In this document: positions 42,946-54,104 of the stretch, one piece after another
Numbering within the stretch: the stretch's first letter is position 1
Layout: each line of letters opens with the position of its first letter
Source: Ascaphus truei
Taxonomy: Eukaryota > Chordata > Amphibia > Anura > Ascaphidae
Direction of reading: 5' to 3'
Assembly (NCBI GenBank): GCA_036426205.1
Contig: CM071570.1
Coordinates: 71,104,995-71,168,994, forward strand
Length of the DNA stretch: 64,000 nt
The notes under the pieces: model-generated
What the model was told of the DNA's origin: nothing
The model's input: only the letters and a program-made list of their open reading frames with translations
Databases searched by the model: none
Translations under genes and position numbers: made by a program

Positions 42946-42985
42946 GGATTCTACGCTTTCGTCGGTACGACTTCTTCAGGATTCC
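42946..42985 (-). ncRNA. Hammerhead-like motif, left of axis
   Basis: On the minus strand: GGAATC, CTGAAGA, extra A, perfect helix II GTCG-TAC-CGAC, GAAAGCGTA, GAATCC. Helix I has one internal mismatch. The C expected after GAAA is lost. Overlaps the plus-strand motif by seven bases at the palindrome centre. Confidence 0.55.
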
Positions 42986-43018
42986 TGAAGAATCGTACCG
43001 ACGAAACGCGTAGAATCC
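42979..43018 (+). ncRNA. Hammerhead-like motif, right of axis
   Basis: Helix I GGATTC/GAATCC is a perfect 6 bp. Core CTGAAGA, then A, helix II TCG-TAC-CGA (first pair lost by a G-to-missing change), GAAA, CGCGTA. The ACGCGT palindrome could allow a dimeric helix III. Best-paired helix I in the window. Confidence 0.65.
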
Positions 43019-44482
43019 TGTGTTCAGCATCAGTCTGTGCAAGTCCATTTGCGAATCTGGCAGCCGGAGATCCCCTTACAGCACTTCCGCCCACAGCCGC
43101 CTCGTCAACCGATGTTACGTTTGATGGAGCAGAGAACGCAGAGGGAAAACACACTGTTACCAGTGAATTGCTTTTCTATCAGGATTTCATACAATGACTG
43201 TACCTATTATTCCTTATGTGATGCATAACATATGTTTTATCTGTGATGATCTCCAATAACTTTAAGACGTTATTGCGCATTTTGGTATTTCTTATGATTT
43301 GCTGGTATTCGTGCGGTGTGGAGAGAAAAGTGAAAGGGGTCTACACCTGTGGATATCCATGTTCATTGCTCTAAACAGAGAGAAGAGTGTCTCTGTATGC
43401 CTGAAAGGAACAATGTGAGTGAATTACCTTTTTCACTAGAAAGAAAATTGAGACTGTATCACACTATTGCCTTTCTCACTTTTTTCTTTTTCATATAATC
43501 ACGTGAACATTGGCGCTCCCCTGAATCTTTGAGGAATACTTACTGTGCAGTAAGTATAGGTTTACATACTTTTTATGACCAAGACAGACCTCAAATTGGC
43601 AAGAGCGCATATGGCTCTTCACACCTGCATTTTTCTGAAGTGAACGCGAAGAAAAAAAGACACACATCATACAGTATTTGAATAGGGAAAACAACTATAA
43701 TACAGAAAAATACCACATGAAAAGTATACATTTTGAGAAAGCACACTCCCTAAGAAATATATGCATGTTTCCCTCACATTTCACTACTAGATATTTTTCC
43801 CATAAATCTCTACTAAATATAATAGTTTTCATTTTTTCTCAGAAACATATGTAAGAAACATATGCAAATATGTGATTTGACATCAAAATTACTTGCGCAG
43901 TGTATTCATGAAAAGGAATATAGAATTGTATTCATCTCGGACAGCAGAGCTTGGGGATACCACATAAGTATGGGTTTACATACTTGTTCTGACCAACTCT
44001 GGCTTCAGATTAGTAAGAGCGCAGACAGCTCTTCACGACTGAATTTTTCCGAGGTAAATGCAGAACGCTCACATCATCTTACTTAGACAAACAACCCCAA
44101 AAACAGAAAAATACATCAGCAAAGGAATATATTATCTAAAAGAAGACTCCCTGAGGAATTAATATTGGGTTAACTCAGCTTCCCCTACAAGATTTACTGC
44201 CAGGAATCTCTTCCCCCCCCCAGGAAGCTCAACCCCGTTATAGCGCTGCCCTCGGAGGCCACCCGATCTGACAGCGCAATAACCAGGGTTGCGCTAAAAA
44301 AAATTTTTAAATGGCTGCCGCGAGCTCGATTGGGAGGAGGGGGGGAGGTGGAGTGAGGCGCCGGCAGCCCTACACATCCTCCAGCAGCCACCGTACTTCT
44401 CCCAGCATTCCCCACACCAGTGTTAACAGGTCCGTGGGTTTCCCGCACTCCCCTCGCACTTCCCTCAGCAGCCTCACTTCCA

Positions 44483-44645
44483 ACAGCAGATCCCCCCCCA
44501 GCCCCACACCCGATCCCGCCCCCAGCCCTGCACCAATCCCCCAGCCCCGCACCAATCCCCCAGCCCTGCACCAATCCCCCCCAGCACGACACCAATCCCC
44601 CCCCCCCAGCCCCACACCGATCCCCACCAGCAGCCCCACGATGCC
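44483..44645 (+). repeat. C-rich tandem repeat
   Basis: Units such as CCCAGCCCCGCACCAATCCC repeated with small changes. Open frames here on both strands (Pro/Ser- or Gly/Trp-rich) are artefacts. Confidence 0.8.
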
Positions 44646-44689
44646 CCAGCAGCTGACACCAAAGGAAGGGGTAGGGGGGGGCTCTGTGC

Positions 44690-45235
44690 GTGCTGTGTGT
44701 GCTGATGCTGTGTGTGCTGTGAGTGTGTTCTGTGTGCTGTGAGTGTGTGCAGTGTGCTGTGAGTTTGTGCAGTGTGCTGGGAGTGTGTGTAGTGTGCTGT
44801 GAGTGTGTGCAGTTTGTGCAGTGTGCTGTGAGTGTGTGCAGTGTGTGCAGTGTGTGCAGTGTGTGCTATGTGTGTGTAGTGTGTGTGTGTGCCCCAGCAG
44901 CTGATACCAAAGGAAGGGGAGTAGAGGTTGGGGGGGCTATGTGCATGCTGTGTGTGCTGGTGCTGTGTGTGCTGTGAGTGTGTGCAGTGTGTTGTGAGTG
45001 TGTGCAGTGTGCTGTGAGTGTGTGCAGTGTGCAGTGTGCAGTGTGCTGTGAGTGTGTGCAGTGTGCTGTGAGTGTGTGCAGTGTGCTGTGCAGTGTGCAG
45101 TGCGCAGTGTGTAGTGTGCTGTGAGTGTGTGCAGTGTGCTGTGAGTGTGTGCAGTGTGATGTGAGTGTGTGCAGTGTGCTGTGAGTGTGTGCAGTGTGCT
45201 GTGTTTGTGTGCAGTTTGTGTGCAGTGTGTATGTG
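44690..45235 (+). repeat. GTGTGTGCAGTGTGCT-type tandem repeat
   Basis: Some 20 or more copies of a 20-bp unit (GTGAGTGTGTGCAGTGTGCT) and shorter variants, with an insertion of AGCAGCTGATACCAAAGGAA (44895), which also occurs at 44648. So a larger unit has been duplicated too. Confidence 0.9.
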
Positions 45236-45770
45236 TGTTTTATTTTAATATTCGGGCTCCACGCTCAAACAGCGTTATAGTGGATCGCGCTATAACGGGG
45301 ATGAGCTGTACTAGTTTTGATATTTTCTTAGAAACATATGCAAATATATAATTTTACATCAAAATTACTCTTGCAAGGTCAGTGTATTCATAAAAAGGAG
45401 TATCACTTGTTATTTCCGGGGTCTGCTGAGTTAAGGGAAACCAAATACATATACAGTAGGTGTGAACAGTATTTCTGACCATTACAAATTGGATTACTTT
45501 CTGGCCTAAAATTTACAGAAAAGGTGCAAAAAGTACAAATATATTTTGGCACGGAAAAACAACCCGCATGATATAATACCACAGTATAAGCATATATTTC
45601 TTGGAAACGCATAGCTAAATGAATACAAGTAAGCAAAATATGCCTTTCCCCACAAGGCATGGTGGCCAGGAATCTTTGTATCGGTACCGCGTATTTGAAC
45701 TGGAACAGTTGATTTGTCATACATTATAGTGAGAACTTACACAACTTTTTGAGTAGTGTATTTAACTGCC

Positions 45771-46089
45771 AGCAGTTCATTGCAGCACAGTGCAGAAGTT
45801 TCCCCACGCTTCTGCTTTTTTGTTACCAGCTGCTTTGGAAATTGTTTTCTGTTGTTTCTAATAGTGCCAAATGTACTGTAATGCTGTCAATGTAAATGAA
45901 TGCCAGTATAAAAATTGTCAACGTAGAGGTTGTAGCCATGGTCTAATAGTGGAAGAATTAGATCCTACACCACAGTTTCACTTGCGTTTTAAAGGAGGGT
46001 CAACCAGGTGGTTTCAATATTCTTTCTTTGCCTTCTATATGGAAGAATGTAACATAACCGGTGGTACTTTCACAGGTTTATCCCATGGA
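45771..46089. other. Possible extension of piggyBac relic
   Basis: The plus strand has a 115-residue open frame (45871-46218) with several Cys. Because the piggyBac relic is on the opposite strand and probably extends here, this frame is more likely its shadow. Nothing firm. Confidence 0.35.
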
Positions 46090-46660
46090 AGGAATGTTTT
46101 GGAGGAATGTACTTTAAAAGTAATAACGACTCATTCACATGACATTCATACAGTAAAAAGTGTGTATACATCAGGAAACCTTTTGGACAGGTGCTCAATA
46201 AGTTACCTTAACATATAAAGTTTGTTATAGTCAGGATGGTAAGTAGGCAGAGCAGTGCTGTTGTCACTGAAATGTAACAACCTCAGGAATATTTGATGTC
46301 TGTTCTTACTCATCACAGCGGGGAAAAGTACTGTATCATCAACAGGGTAAGCAGCCCAGTTGAAAATTAGGATGTTTTGTTTTTTTGTACTATGTCCATT
46401 GCCAATGTGAGCAGAATTTGTCAAGTTTTACTAAATCAGAAGGGACCCAAGACTGTTCTCTTGCATGGGCAGACTGGGCATGATTGGAAAACTGCTGTGC
46501 ATACATGTTAGTGTAGCTTGCCATGTCTCTGAGCAGACAGAAATATATAGCTGAAAAAAAATCAATGGGCATAACGTGTTGTATTAAGTTGAATCCCTGC
46601 AGTGGCAGGAATTTGTAGCCTGTAGTTATTAAGAGGTCCCCAGATAAGACCATTTTCTTC
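46090..46660 (-). pseudogene. piggyBac-like transposase fragment
   Basis: Minus strand from 46653: RDMASYTNMYAQQFSNHAQS then WVPSDLVKLDKF. This is followed, in another frame from 46424, by VMSKNRHQIFLRLLHFSDNS, the hallmark 'MS..RF..LLR.LHF.DN' of piggyBac/PGBD proteins, then YHPDYNKLYMLR. Beyond a stop, IEHLSKRFPDVYTLF and NESLLLLKYIPPK correspond to the segment holding the first catalytic Asp. Here that residue appears as Asn in NESL where DESL is usual. piggyBac enzymes cut and paste at TTAA. Frameshifts and stops make it dead. The later catalytic region is not found downstream with confidence. Confidence 0.7.
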
Positions 46661-47165
46661 GAAAGGCTGTCTAGGATCTGGACCCATCTGAGGGTTCTCA
46701 GACTGAGACTGTCAAGCTTGATGACAGATGTGAAAAGCTGTTGGTTACCATCTCATGCCCCCTGCTAATCTGGGGCTGATCATCATTACTAGTAATAGAA
46801 TCATCACTATAGGAATCTGATGGCAAGATTGTAGATTCAAAGTTAACCTAACATCAGACTGTTATCTTGAGAGATTGATCAAATCTGCAACCTCTCTTGC
46901 AGAACATTTTCTTGCCATTTCTGAACTAAAAAAAGGATATGGGCGGGTCAGGGTGGGAAACATCAGTGAAGAGACACAACAGATCAGCTATATAAAATGA
47001 CTATTATAATCCCCAACACACAATGTATCAAACAAATAAAGAACTTCAAAGTATTACAAAGTTAATCTAATGATGAGGAACAGATCAGTGTAGGTAAACA
47101 ACAGAGCTATAAAACATACTATTGTATCAGCCACACTAAAAATTTAGCAAGTATAAATAGATGTA
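46661..47165. other. Unclassified stretch
   Basis: May contain the decayed N-terminal part of the piggyBac relic (minus strand, 46661-46930), where acidic phrases would be expected, but I see no clear motif. The remainder is AT-rich. Confidence 0.35.
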
Positions 47166-47562
47166 CTGCACCGACACACTTTATTCGAGCAAATACCCAG
47201 TATGTACCTGGCAGATACCTGGAATGCGCCGCTCCTCACCTCTGACAAGCCCCGTTGCGTTTGCCTTCCCAGCCTGGGTTCATGCCTGGCTGACGGGCGG
47301 CTGATCTGTTAAATGATAATGATTAGGATTTAATAGGCTGCAATGCTTCGCGTGTCTACCAGATGGCATAAATTCATGAATTGTAATGCAGTATATATAT
47401 ATATATACTGTGCAGTATTGCAGCCAGCGGGAATAAAATGCTTCAATCCCTGCCTGGAAAATAACCCAATGCACTCGGGCAGAAAACAGTCACAAACCTC
47501 AATACACCCGGGTATACCCGAATTCGTGGGACTAGCCGAGCTCGAATAAAGTGTGTCGCCAG
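47166..47562. mobile_element. TIR DNA element, second copy (unfilled)
   Basis: 397 bp, inverted relative to 3011-3737. Ends CTGCACCGACACACTTTATT and, reversed, CTGGCGACACACTTTATTCG. Flanked by TGTA on both sides (47162-47165, 47563-47566), a 4-bp TSD. It contains an (AT)n run at 47392-47409. It preserves the empty site that dates the nested insertion at 3.2 kb. Confidence 0.85.
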
Positions 47563-47566
47563 TGTA

Positions 47567-50061
47567 ACAATATACAGTAGTAACGATCTACTGTATCTCT
47601 AAGTACACAGATCAAGCTACTGCATAGCTCTCTCTGGCCCAGATTCACAAAAGGGTCTTATCTTTTACAACCCTTTACATACCCTTTTGTTGATCTGGAC
47701 CTGTGTCTCCACAAAGAATAACCCGCATCGGAAAATGAGTAATGTGTTGCATTTTTATAGCCCTGAGTAAAGACCCATGCTGATTGGCTGCAAGTGTGAT
47801 GTCAGAGCACCTAATTGGGGGATGGGGAACCCCTTTTATTTTGTTTTAAAAAAATGCAGCTTGCAATGGAGGTACCTATGTGATATGATCACTCAGATTA
47901 TCTGCCTCTGCAATCAAATGGCACAGGACCCCTCTGATGATTGTCCTCATGTGTGCGGGGTACCCCCTTGAAAATGACACCATTACCGCAGCTTTCCACA
48001 TGGCCACGAGACAAGACAAGACTTTGAGATGATGTAGTGCATAAGAAATAGGGACCTGTGCCATGGAATTACTCAGATAGGTTGTCGACATAAACTCATT
48101 GCACAGGACCCCTTCCGATGGTGGTGCAGAAAGTGTGCCTGGGTCTCCCTTTCAAAATGGCCTCAGGATCGAAATCATCATGAAGCACGTCATTATGGCC
48201 TCCAGGGTGCTGACCCTCGTGACGTACAACTTAAATCCAAAGGGCACACTTAAACAATATTTGTATGATCTAAACTGTGTACTTGTGCCAGAATGTTTGA
48301 CATTTGTAGCACCTACTGTATCTGCTGTAGAACCATACTGACAGTGGATCTTAAGGAATCCAGGCGTACCACCAAGATTCACAACAATCCTCTGGGGATA
48401 TTGGAGCCCGATACGGCTTTAAATACCATTGACTTGTATGGTACAGTAGTTAATTCCTGATCCAGCTCTGATACCATTTATCAGAGCTTAGTGAATGACC
48501 CTCCCCCTACATTTCAAGTCCTGCAATGAAACATTATGTACGGTATTGAAGCGCTGATAAAATTTCACAAAACAGACTCAATACAGTTTTATATCTATAT
48601 ACCATTATTCTGACTATGCTCACTACTATTATCAAATAAAAATGTTTCCTTATCATAAATCTGTTTTCTGACCACTGTTTTCATAAAGAAATGTCAGCTT
48701 CTTTGTCGACTCATCATACTGTGTCCCATAGTTTTAAAATATGTTTATTTTAATAAAGACAATTACCAATAACGAAACTGGGATTTTTGCTTCTAAAATG
48801 AAACAATATATTCCCAGTGGATCAGACTGAAAAATACCTATATCATATTCATGACCTTTGGATTTGGTATTATGCATAGTATAATTAATATAACTATGAT
48901 TAAATGCATTGCTGTAAGAATTAAACACATAATGATCCAAAAAGCACTTTATTATCAAGGAAAATAGCTTCAATTAATAACATACTATTAACTTATAAAA
49001 ATATGTTTATATTCTAATTTTTACATCATTTAAGAATTAATAGTACGTAATTAAGAGTTGTTTTAAATAAATTGCTTGATCTTGCCTTGTTCCTTTTCAA
49101 CATGTTGTTATTCAAAGCTCTTTTTTTTGTTTTGCTTAAGAAATTGTTTCTTTTTAAAAATAAAGATCCCTTTAATAGCTTTATTAAATTTTAAAGACCG
49201 AGCACTCCTATAAATCTTTCTAATTGCTGCATGATCAAATGTCAGCTATACTGAAATATTTGTGTTTTAAACATTCCAATATGTAGACGTATAATGTGTA
49301 GTTTGTGTGCATACTGTAAATGTAATCGTACCTGGTTGTATTTTCAGACAACATGGCAGCATGTCAGAAGGAAGACATTTTTAGATAAATTAATATTTTC
49401 TTCAAATTAACATAACATCACATTTGATTTAGAGGAAAACGGTTATGTAGAAGCTCCAATGGTGAATTCCGCATAGTGTATACCAATAGAACAAATACAG
49501 TTCCTGAAAGAACATACTTGATCTAAAAACAATTCCCAGTGTTTAATCATTGAAAAAGGCCGAAGTGAACATACAGTACATGTAAATATGTAAATATAAC
49601 GTAAACTGAATAATAATAATAATAATAATAGTGTTTCATATGGCTTGTAATGCACTTCTTCCTTATCTCATTTTTCCCCTAAAAAAATATTCACAGTTGA
49701 CGTCTCTGTCACAGTAACTTCTCTGTCCAGTATTCTGCCTAAATACAGCTGTTAAATCAAATACATTACAAATGTGTTATTTAAAGGGCAGTTCCCCATA
49801 CTCTGTCTCCTCCTCCACTCCCCCTTTTTTTTTTTTTTACATGTATAAGGGACAGGAGGTCAACATAACTGGACCACATTAATTTAATCTCTGTGGATCT
49901 TTCAGATACTTACCAAAGAAGGTGCCACGGGTAGTGTCCCTTCCAGGGGAAACAAAATGGAGGTTTAAAGCTCCTCTTCATCCGGGGTAATAGAAAGCTG
50001 CTGCATCATCCACCGCAGCTTTATATTGATCCATGTGACGTGAGAGATTTAAACCTCAATA
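47567..50061. other. 2.5-kb stretch without identifiable gene
   Basis: GGCCCAGATTCACAAAAGGG (about 47638) is a familiar frog repeat phrase, with a possible partner near 47685-47702 (CCCTTTTGTTGATCTGG), giving a short hairpin. Phrases GGTACCCCCTTGAAAATG (47958) and CTCCCTTTCAAAATGG (48144) suggest a diverged internal duplication of about 190 bp. (AAT)n at 49609-49630. No exons recognised. Confidence 0.4.
49609..49630. repeat. (AAT)n microsatellite
   Basis: Seven consecutive AAT units. Confidence 0.95.
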
Positions 50062-50090
50062 AAGTACCCTGGCCAGTGGCACATTTTCCA

Positions 50091-50470
50091 TTAGGCCCGA
50101 TGGGTCGGGCCTAAGATGGCCAAATTTTGGGGCAGAAGAATTTGGGGGTGGCATGCATGATCGGTGCTTTCCACCGGCACATGCGCGATCGGCGCTTGCC
50201 GCCGGCACATGCTCGATCGGCGCTTGCCAGCCGCTCATGAGCATGTGCGCCCGGCAAGTGCCGATCGCGCATTTTCGGCTGGCAAGTACAGTTTATGCAT
50301 GTGCAGCCGGCAAGCTCAGATCACGCATGCGCATGAGTGGCTTGCATGCGCCAATCGCATATGCGCAGCTGGCATTGTGATGTCACACGGCATCACATTG
50401 CCATGGCAACAGAACTATGAAGCGCTGGAGGAGGAGGGCAGCACCAGGTGCCTAAGGGCAGCATTTTTTT
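50091..50470. repeat. GC-rich repeat with hairpin and 26-bp tandem units
   Basis: Starts with a perfect hairpin TTAGGCCCGA-TGGG-TCGGGCCTAA (50091-50114). Degenerate units around CGATCGGCGCTTGCCGCCGG and CACATGCGCGATCGGC follow (50150-50380), and it ends near a poly-T run (50465). CpG-rich in AT-rich surroundings. Probably a frog dispersed repeat; no coding. Confidence 0.7.
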
Positions 50471-51597
50471 TTTAAATCCGACACTGACCGCGGCACCTTC
50501 TCTAGTAATTTTCTTGTGAAGCTTGGAGTGACTAGAGTTGAAATTAATGTGGTTCAGATTTGAGAACCCCCTTCTTCCTATATAAAAATGGGAGAAACCA
50601 AGTGTAACTTCTACTTAAAAAAATACTGAATTAAGAATGCTATGTTCATCTTTAAGCCCACAGGGGGAATATTACTGAAAATGCCATAGTATTCTTATTT
50701 CACGGGATTTAAATACTTTTTATAGATTTTGTTTGACTAAATATTAAATGGCAGTGGAAAATAGCTTATTCAATGGGAGTTTTCTGCTGATAGCAGTGTG
50801 AACGGCTGCTTCTGAACTTGCTGAATAAGCCTGTGAGTTCTAAATCCAAATGCTCTGTTAAGTCAGAGCTCATAACGTTATGTTGCCTAAAATGGAAATT
50901 GATGGATTTTCCCTGAGCTAAGTAGATGAAAAAACAAAGGCTGTTCTACATCTCATTATCATAAGCTTAATGCCACATTATTATACTATAACATTGCGTT
51001 ATCATCTAATAACGTGATGTTAAGTATGTCTTACTGTTACTCCGATCCAGACCCTGAAATATTGTTTTACTCAAATTGTGATAGAGAGAGGAAAATAACC
51101 TCAGGAAGTTATACTTAGCTGTGATGTTACACCCATCCAGACCCTGTAAAGTACTTATTTCAGAGCCTGGATTTGGTTTAGGTATAACCTAACTGTCGTA
51201 ATGTGTTGGTAACACCTCGTTTGCAGATCATTATCACTAATAGCAGTTATAATTAATGCAATGCTCTTAATGGCAAAAAAACATATGTTAGGAAAATGCT
51301 TCTGTATGCATATGACATTACACTTAACCTAGGTTAACATCACTTCAAGTGATTTAAGAGAGCATTGTAGATCTGGGCCTAAGTTTCCGTGTAGTAATTG
51401 TAGTTGAATGCTGCTAGAATTCTTATTCAGGCGACATTAGAAACAGATACAAATAAAATAAAAGATAACTGTTGCATAAAATGAATTAAATAGTCATTTG
51501 ATTTATTCATTACTGAGTGTATGTGGTTGTATGAGTGTACATACAATAATTGAATACTAATGTAATACAGTTCATGCAATTGCATGATGTGTAGTAT
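50471..51597. other. Unclassified AT-rich stretch
   Basis: ATCCAGACCCTG occurs twice (51044, 51135) within what looks like a diverged inverted or direct duplication of about 90 bp; GATCTGGGCCTAAGTTTCC (51370) resembles a common frog repeat end. No gene. Confidence 0.4.
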
Positions 51598-51778
51598 GTA
51601 TTCATGTAATCGCTACTATTTTTTTTTATTTTAGATTTGAATCTGTGCTTTACTGTTTTTCCTTTTAATCCGAGGTGCCATACTTTGAGAAAAATGGCCA
51701 TGGGGGCAGATTTATTGGTAACACAGTTGGAATTTTTAGAACCTCTTAGAAATTTAGCACAGCACCAGGTCAATATTT
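51598..51778 (+). repeat. Direct repeat, copy 1 (partner at 54.1 kb)
   Basis: ATTTTAGATTTGAATCTGTG, ATACTTTGAGAAAA, CATGGGGGCAGATTTATTGG and GCACAGCACCAGGTCAATAT are shared in the same order with 54105-54310. Confidence 0.8.
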
Positions 51779-53157
51779 TGCCGTGTCCCATAGAACCATA
51801 AAACTGGTACCTGGTGTCATGCATCTACTAATGACTCTATATTAATAGATCTGCACACGTGCACTGCCAAGTCAACCTGCTACAGTACTTCCCTGAATCA
51901 TCAAAGGAAGTATCTATCTAGTTTTGTTTCTAGCATGCATGTATTAAGTAGCAAAACTCAATAAACTAAAACAAAACAATGACAAATGGCAATTACTGAC
52001 AGTTTACTTTTTCCTTCTGTTCATCACTCCGTCCCACTACAACTATTATTTATTATACTGTACAGGAAATACAGGTTGGAATCTTTTGCAGCTTCTGTGT
52101 TTCTATTATATTTCTATTTTAAATGTCCAGCTTGAATAGATTTACTGTTTTTAACATAACGTCGAATTTCATAGTTGCTCTCATTTGTTCATTAGTTTGT
52201 GTGTTTGTGGTATTGGAGATTTGCATGGCCACATCTGGTTACAGGTCATGGTAATTTCAAGCTGCTTCAATTGCATTATAAATAGACATAATTACTTACA
52301 TTTTGTGAAATGTCTTAACATTGTAGTAGATTAGCAGATAAGATTATCACAACTGAATTTGCAATCATGTGAAAAATATAATATACAAAATATTTACATT
52401 ATAATGAGACTTCACCACTATAGTTTATAAAACCTTCACTAAATAATGCACAATCTTGATAGAAATCTGGCAAAGTTGCACACAGTAAAGTTAAACAATT
52501 GTAATTTTTTAAATAAATGTTGTGACCGTATCTAGACTTTGATAAATAGTTCACATTAGCTTTTAATTACCATTCTTAATAATAAAAAATAGTCCCTGAA
52601 GCCTATATATGTATACATTGTTGATTTTTATCACAAATCTGTAAAATAAATACATTTTGCATTGTTGTACTAGAAAGTGAGGACACTGGGGCGCTACCTG
52701 AATGTGCAATGCAATACAACGAGGCGAAAAGTATGCAGTGATAAGGTAATGGGTGAACGGCAGTGAGAGGCCGAAAGTATTGGAAAATATACTGGCCCAA
52801 ACTGTTGCTGCTGCTCAGCTGAAGGATAACCTTCCCTGGATCCTCGAATAATGGATGTACACAAGATAGCAACGAGCGCACATGGAAAACAATGATAATA
52901 TTGATGAGGAAAGTGTGTTAGATGTCTAATAGTGATACATCATCAAACATGTTTAAGGTGTTAGGATAGGGTGTTAGAAATGTTCATATAAATCAACACT
53001 CACACGGCCGAATGTGAGTGACAGTCACATCTGTTGCAGAGTATAGATGTCTCTGATATCGTCACTGCTGTACTCACGACTCCCAAACGTCAAATCTTCC
53101 TCCTGTTGTACTTGGTTCAGTGTGAATGCTCCTGTAGACCGTGTCTGCGAATCTTCT
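51779..53157. other. Unclassified stretch
   Basis: AT-rich DNA. From about 52670 (AAAGTGAGGACACTGGGGCG) the style becomes that of a PLE-type nonautonomous element leading into the inverted repeat at 53158, but no TSD was found to confirm a boundary. Confidence 0.4.
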
Positions 53158-53616
53158 AGGGTATCTTCACTGCAAATCTCCTCCGATGGTACCTCAGAAA
53201 GAAGGTGAAAGTAGGAAGGATTGGTCCCAGACAACCAGATGATGGGTGACTGGTAGGGAATATGGGTATGGTCAAAATAAAATATTGATCACTCACACGG
53301 GCATATGTGAGTGCACTTGTAGAAGGGATGTGCAGATAATCTCTGATGCTTCTGCCCCGTGTCTCATCCAATGGTACCTCGGACAAAATGGTGAGATTAT
53401 TGGGGGATGGTCCTAAAACAAAATATCGGGGATTGACTTAGTGTGGTAAATGGATATATGAAAAATATATAAAAAATATGTAAAATCACTCATGACGTTG
53501 ACCATACCCATATTCCCTGCCGGTCACCCATCATCTGGTTGTCTGGGACCAATCCTTGCTACTTTCACCTTCTTTCTGAGGTACCATCGAAGGAGATTTG
53601 CAGTGAAGATTCTGAC
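53158..53616. repeat. About 120-bp inverted repeat
   Basis: 53158-53275 (CTTCACTGCAAATCTCCTCC ... AATATGGGTATGGTCA) is mirrored by 53497-53616 (TGACCATACCCATATTCCCT ... GGAGATTTGCAGTGAAGATT). A third partial piece (CAATGGTACCTCGGACA) lies at 53367. Open frames are equivalent on the two arms and do not look conserved. Confidence 0.8.
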
Positions 53617-53725
53617 CAACTACTGTATGAGTTTCAAATACAAGTTTTTTCGTTTTTACAAATTATTATTTCAATTCCTCAGCTCCTATTTGCAACAAAC
53701 TGTACATGTATTTTCAAAATGCATT
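53617..53725. other. Spacer between inverted repeat and 346-bp insertion
   Basis: AT-rich; no feature. Confidence 0.4.
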
Positions 53726-54101
53726 TGTAACAGAGGGTTAAAGGTAGAAGAGATGTGGTGCATCCAAAATTGGAGAGAATTCCATTCACAACATATACTG
53801 TATAGATAATCAGGATGACAAAGGAAAGTCCTTAAGTAGTAATTGCGTGTACATAGGAAGGGTTAAGTGTCTAGTGGGGTCCACTTGACCTCCACAGCTT
53901 AAACAAAGTAAAGTGCCCTATGCACGAAACGCGTAGGTGCATTCGTGTTTGTCCTGTTTCTCTACCTACCCGCAATAAACCAGACCTATTGCCATATTGG
54001 AGTGTGCACTTTTATTTTATATCCTCCGGTTCCACTGGGATTTGGATCTTCGTGGCTGTGCGATCCATCATCATCCTCTACTCTGCTGTAACAGAGGGTT
54101 A
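53726..54101 (+). mobile_element. 346-bp retroelement-like insertion with 15-bp target duplication
   Basis: TGTAACAGAGGGTTA occurs exactly at 53726-53740 and 54087-54101. The insert (53741-54086) contains CTATGCACGAAACGCGTAGG, in which CTATGC/GCGTAG and TGCAC/GTGCA can pair. It then has GCAATAAACCAGACC and a 3' part typical of the short PLE/SINE-like repeats here. It lacks the CTGANGA half of a hammerhead. No coding. Probably a 5'-truncated copy of a larger family. Confidence 0.8.
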
Positions 54102-54104
54102 CCA

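Larger units (their letters stand above)
42302..43549. mobile_element. Palindromic PLE-type insertion with 13-bp target duplication
   Basis: TACTTACTGTGCA occurs exactly at 42302-42314 and 43537-43549. Inside, 42545-42985 is the inverted copy of 42980-43536 (GATTCAGGGGAGCGCC against GGCGCTCCCCTGAATC; ATTCTTTCTTTAGTGAAAAA against TTTTTCACTAGAAAGAAAAT). The right half has an extra segment of about 140 bp (43022-43165). Two hammerhead-like motifs meet head-to-head at the axis. No protein coded. Structure and TSD length match the PLE at 25.8 kb, hence the assignment. Confidence 0.85.
44226..45307. mobile_element. TIR element, AGCTCA(A/T)CCCCGTTATAGC ends
   Basis: Left end AGCTCAACCCCGTTATAGC and right end, reversed, AGCTCATCCCCGTTATAGC agree over 21 bp with one mismatch; 1.08 kb long. 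The interior is a C-rich tandem block and a long GT-rich tandem block without transposase. It interrupts unit 2 of the 420-bp tandem repeat. No clear TSD (flanks CCAGGA and GTACTAG). Confidence 0.75.
43550..45770 (+). repeat. About 420-bp tandem repeat, interrupted
   Basis: Unit 1 starts near 43552 (AAGTATAGGTTTACATACTT) and unit 2 near 43966 (AAGTATGGGTTTACATACTT), both followed by AAGAGCGCA and AGCTCTTCAC-type words. The unit end (AGAAACATATGCAAATAT, CATCAAAATTACT, AGTGTATTCAT) appears at 43853-43915 and again at 45330-45390, after a 1.08-kb insertion. A third, weaker unit follows from about 45426. Unclassified; may be the interior of an element or a local satellite. Confidence 0.65.

Noticed and set aside
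44311..44977. Pro/Ser-rich and Cys-Val-Ser-rich frames
   Set aside because: Artefacts of C-rich and GT-rich tandem repeats.
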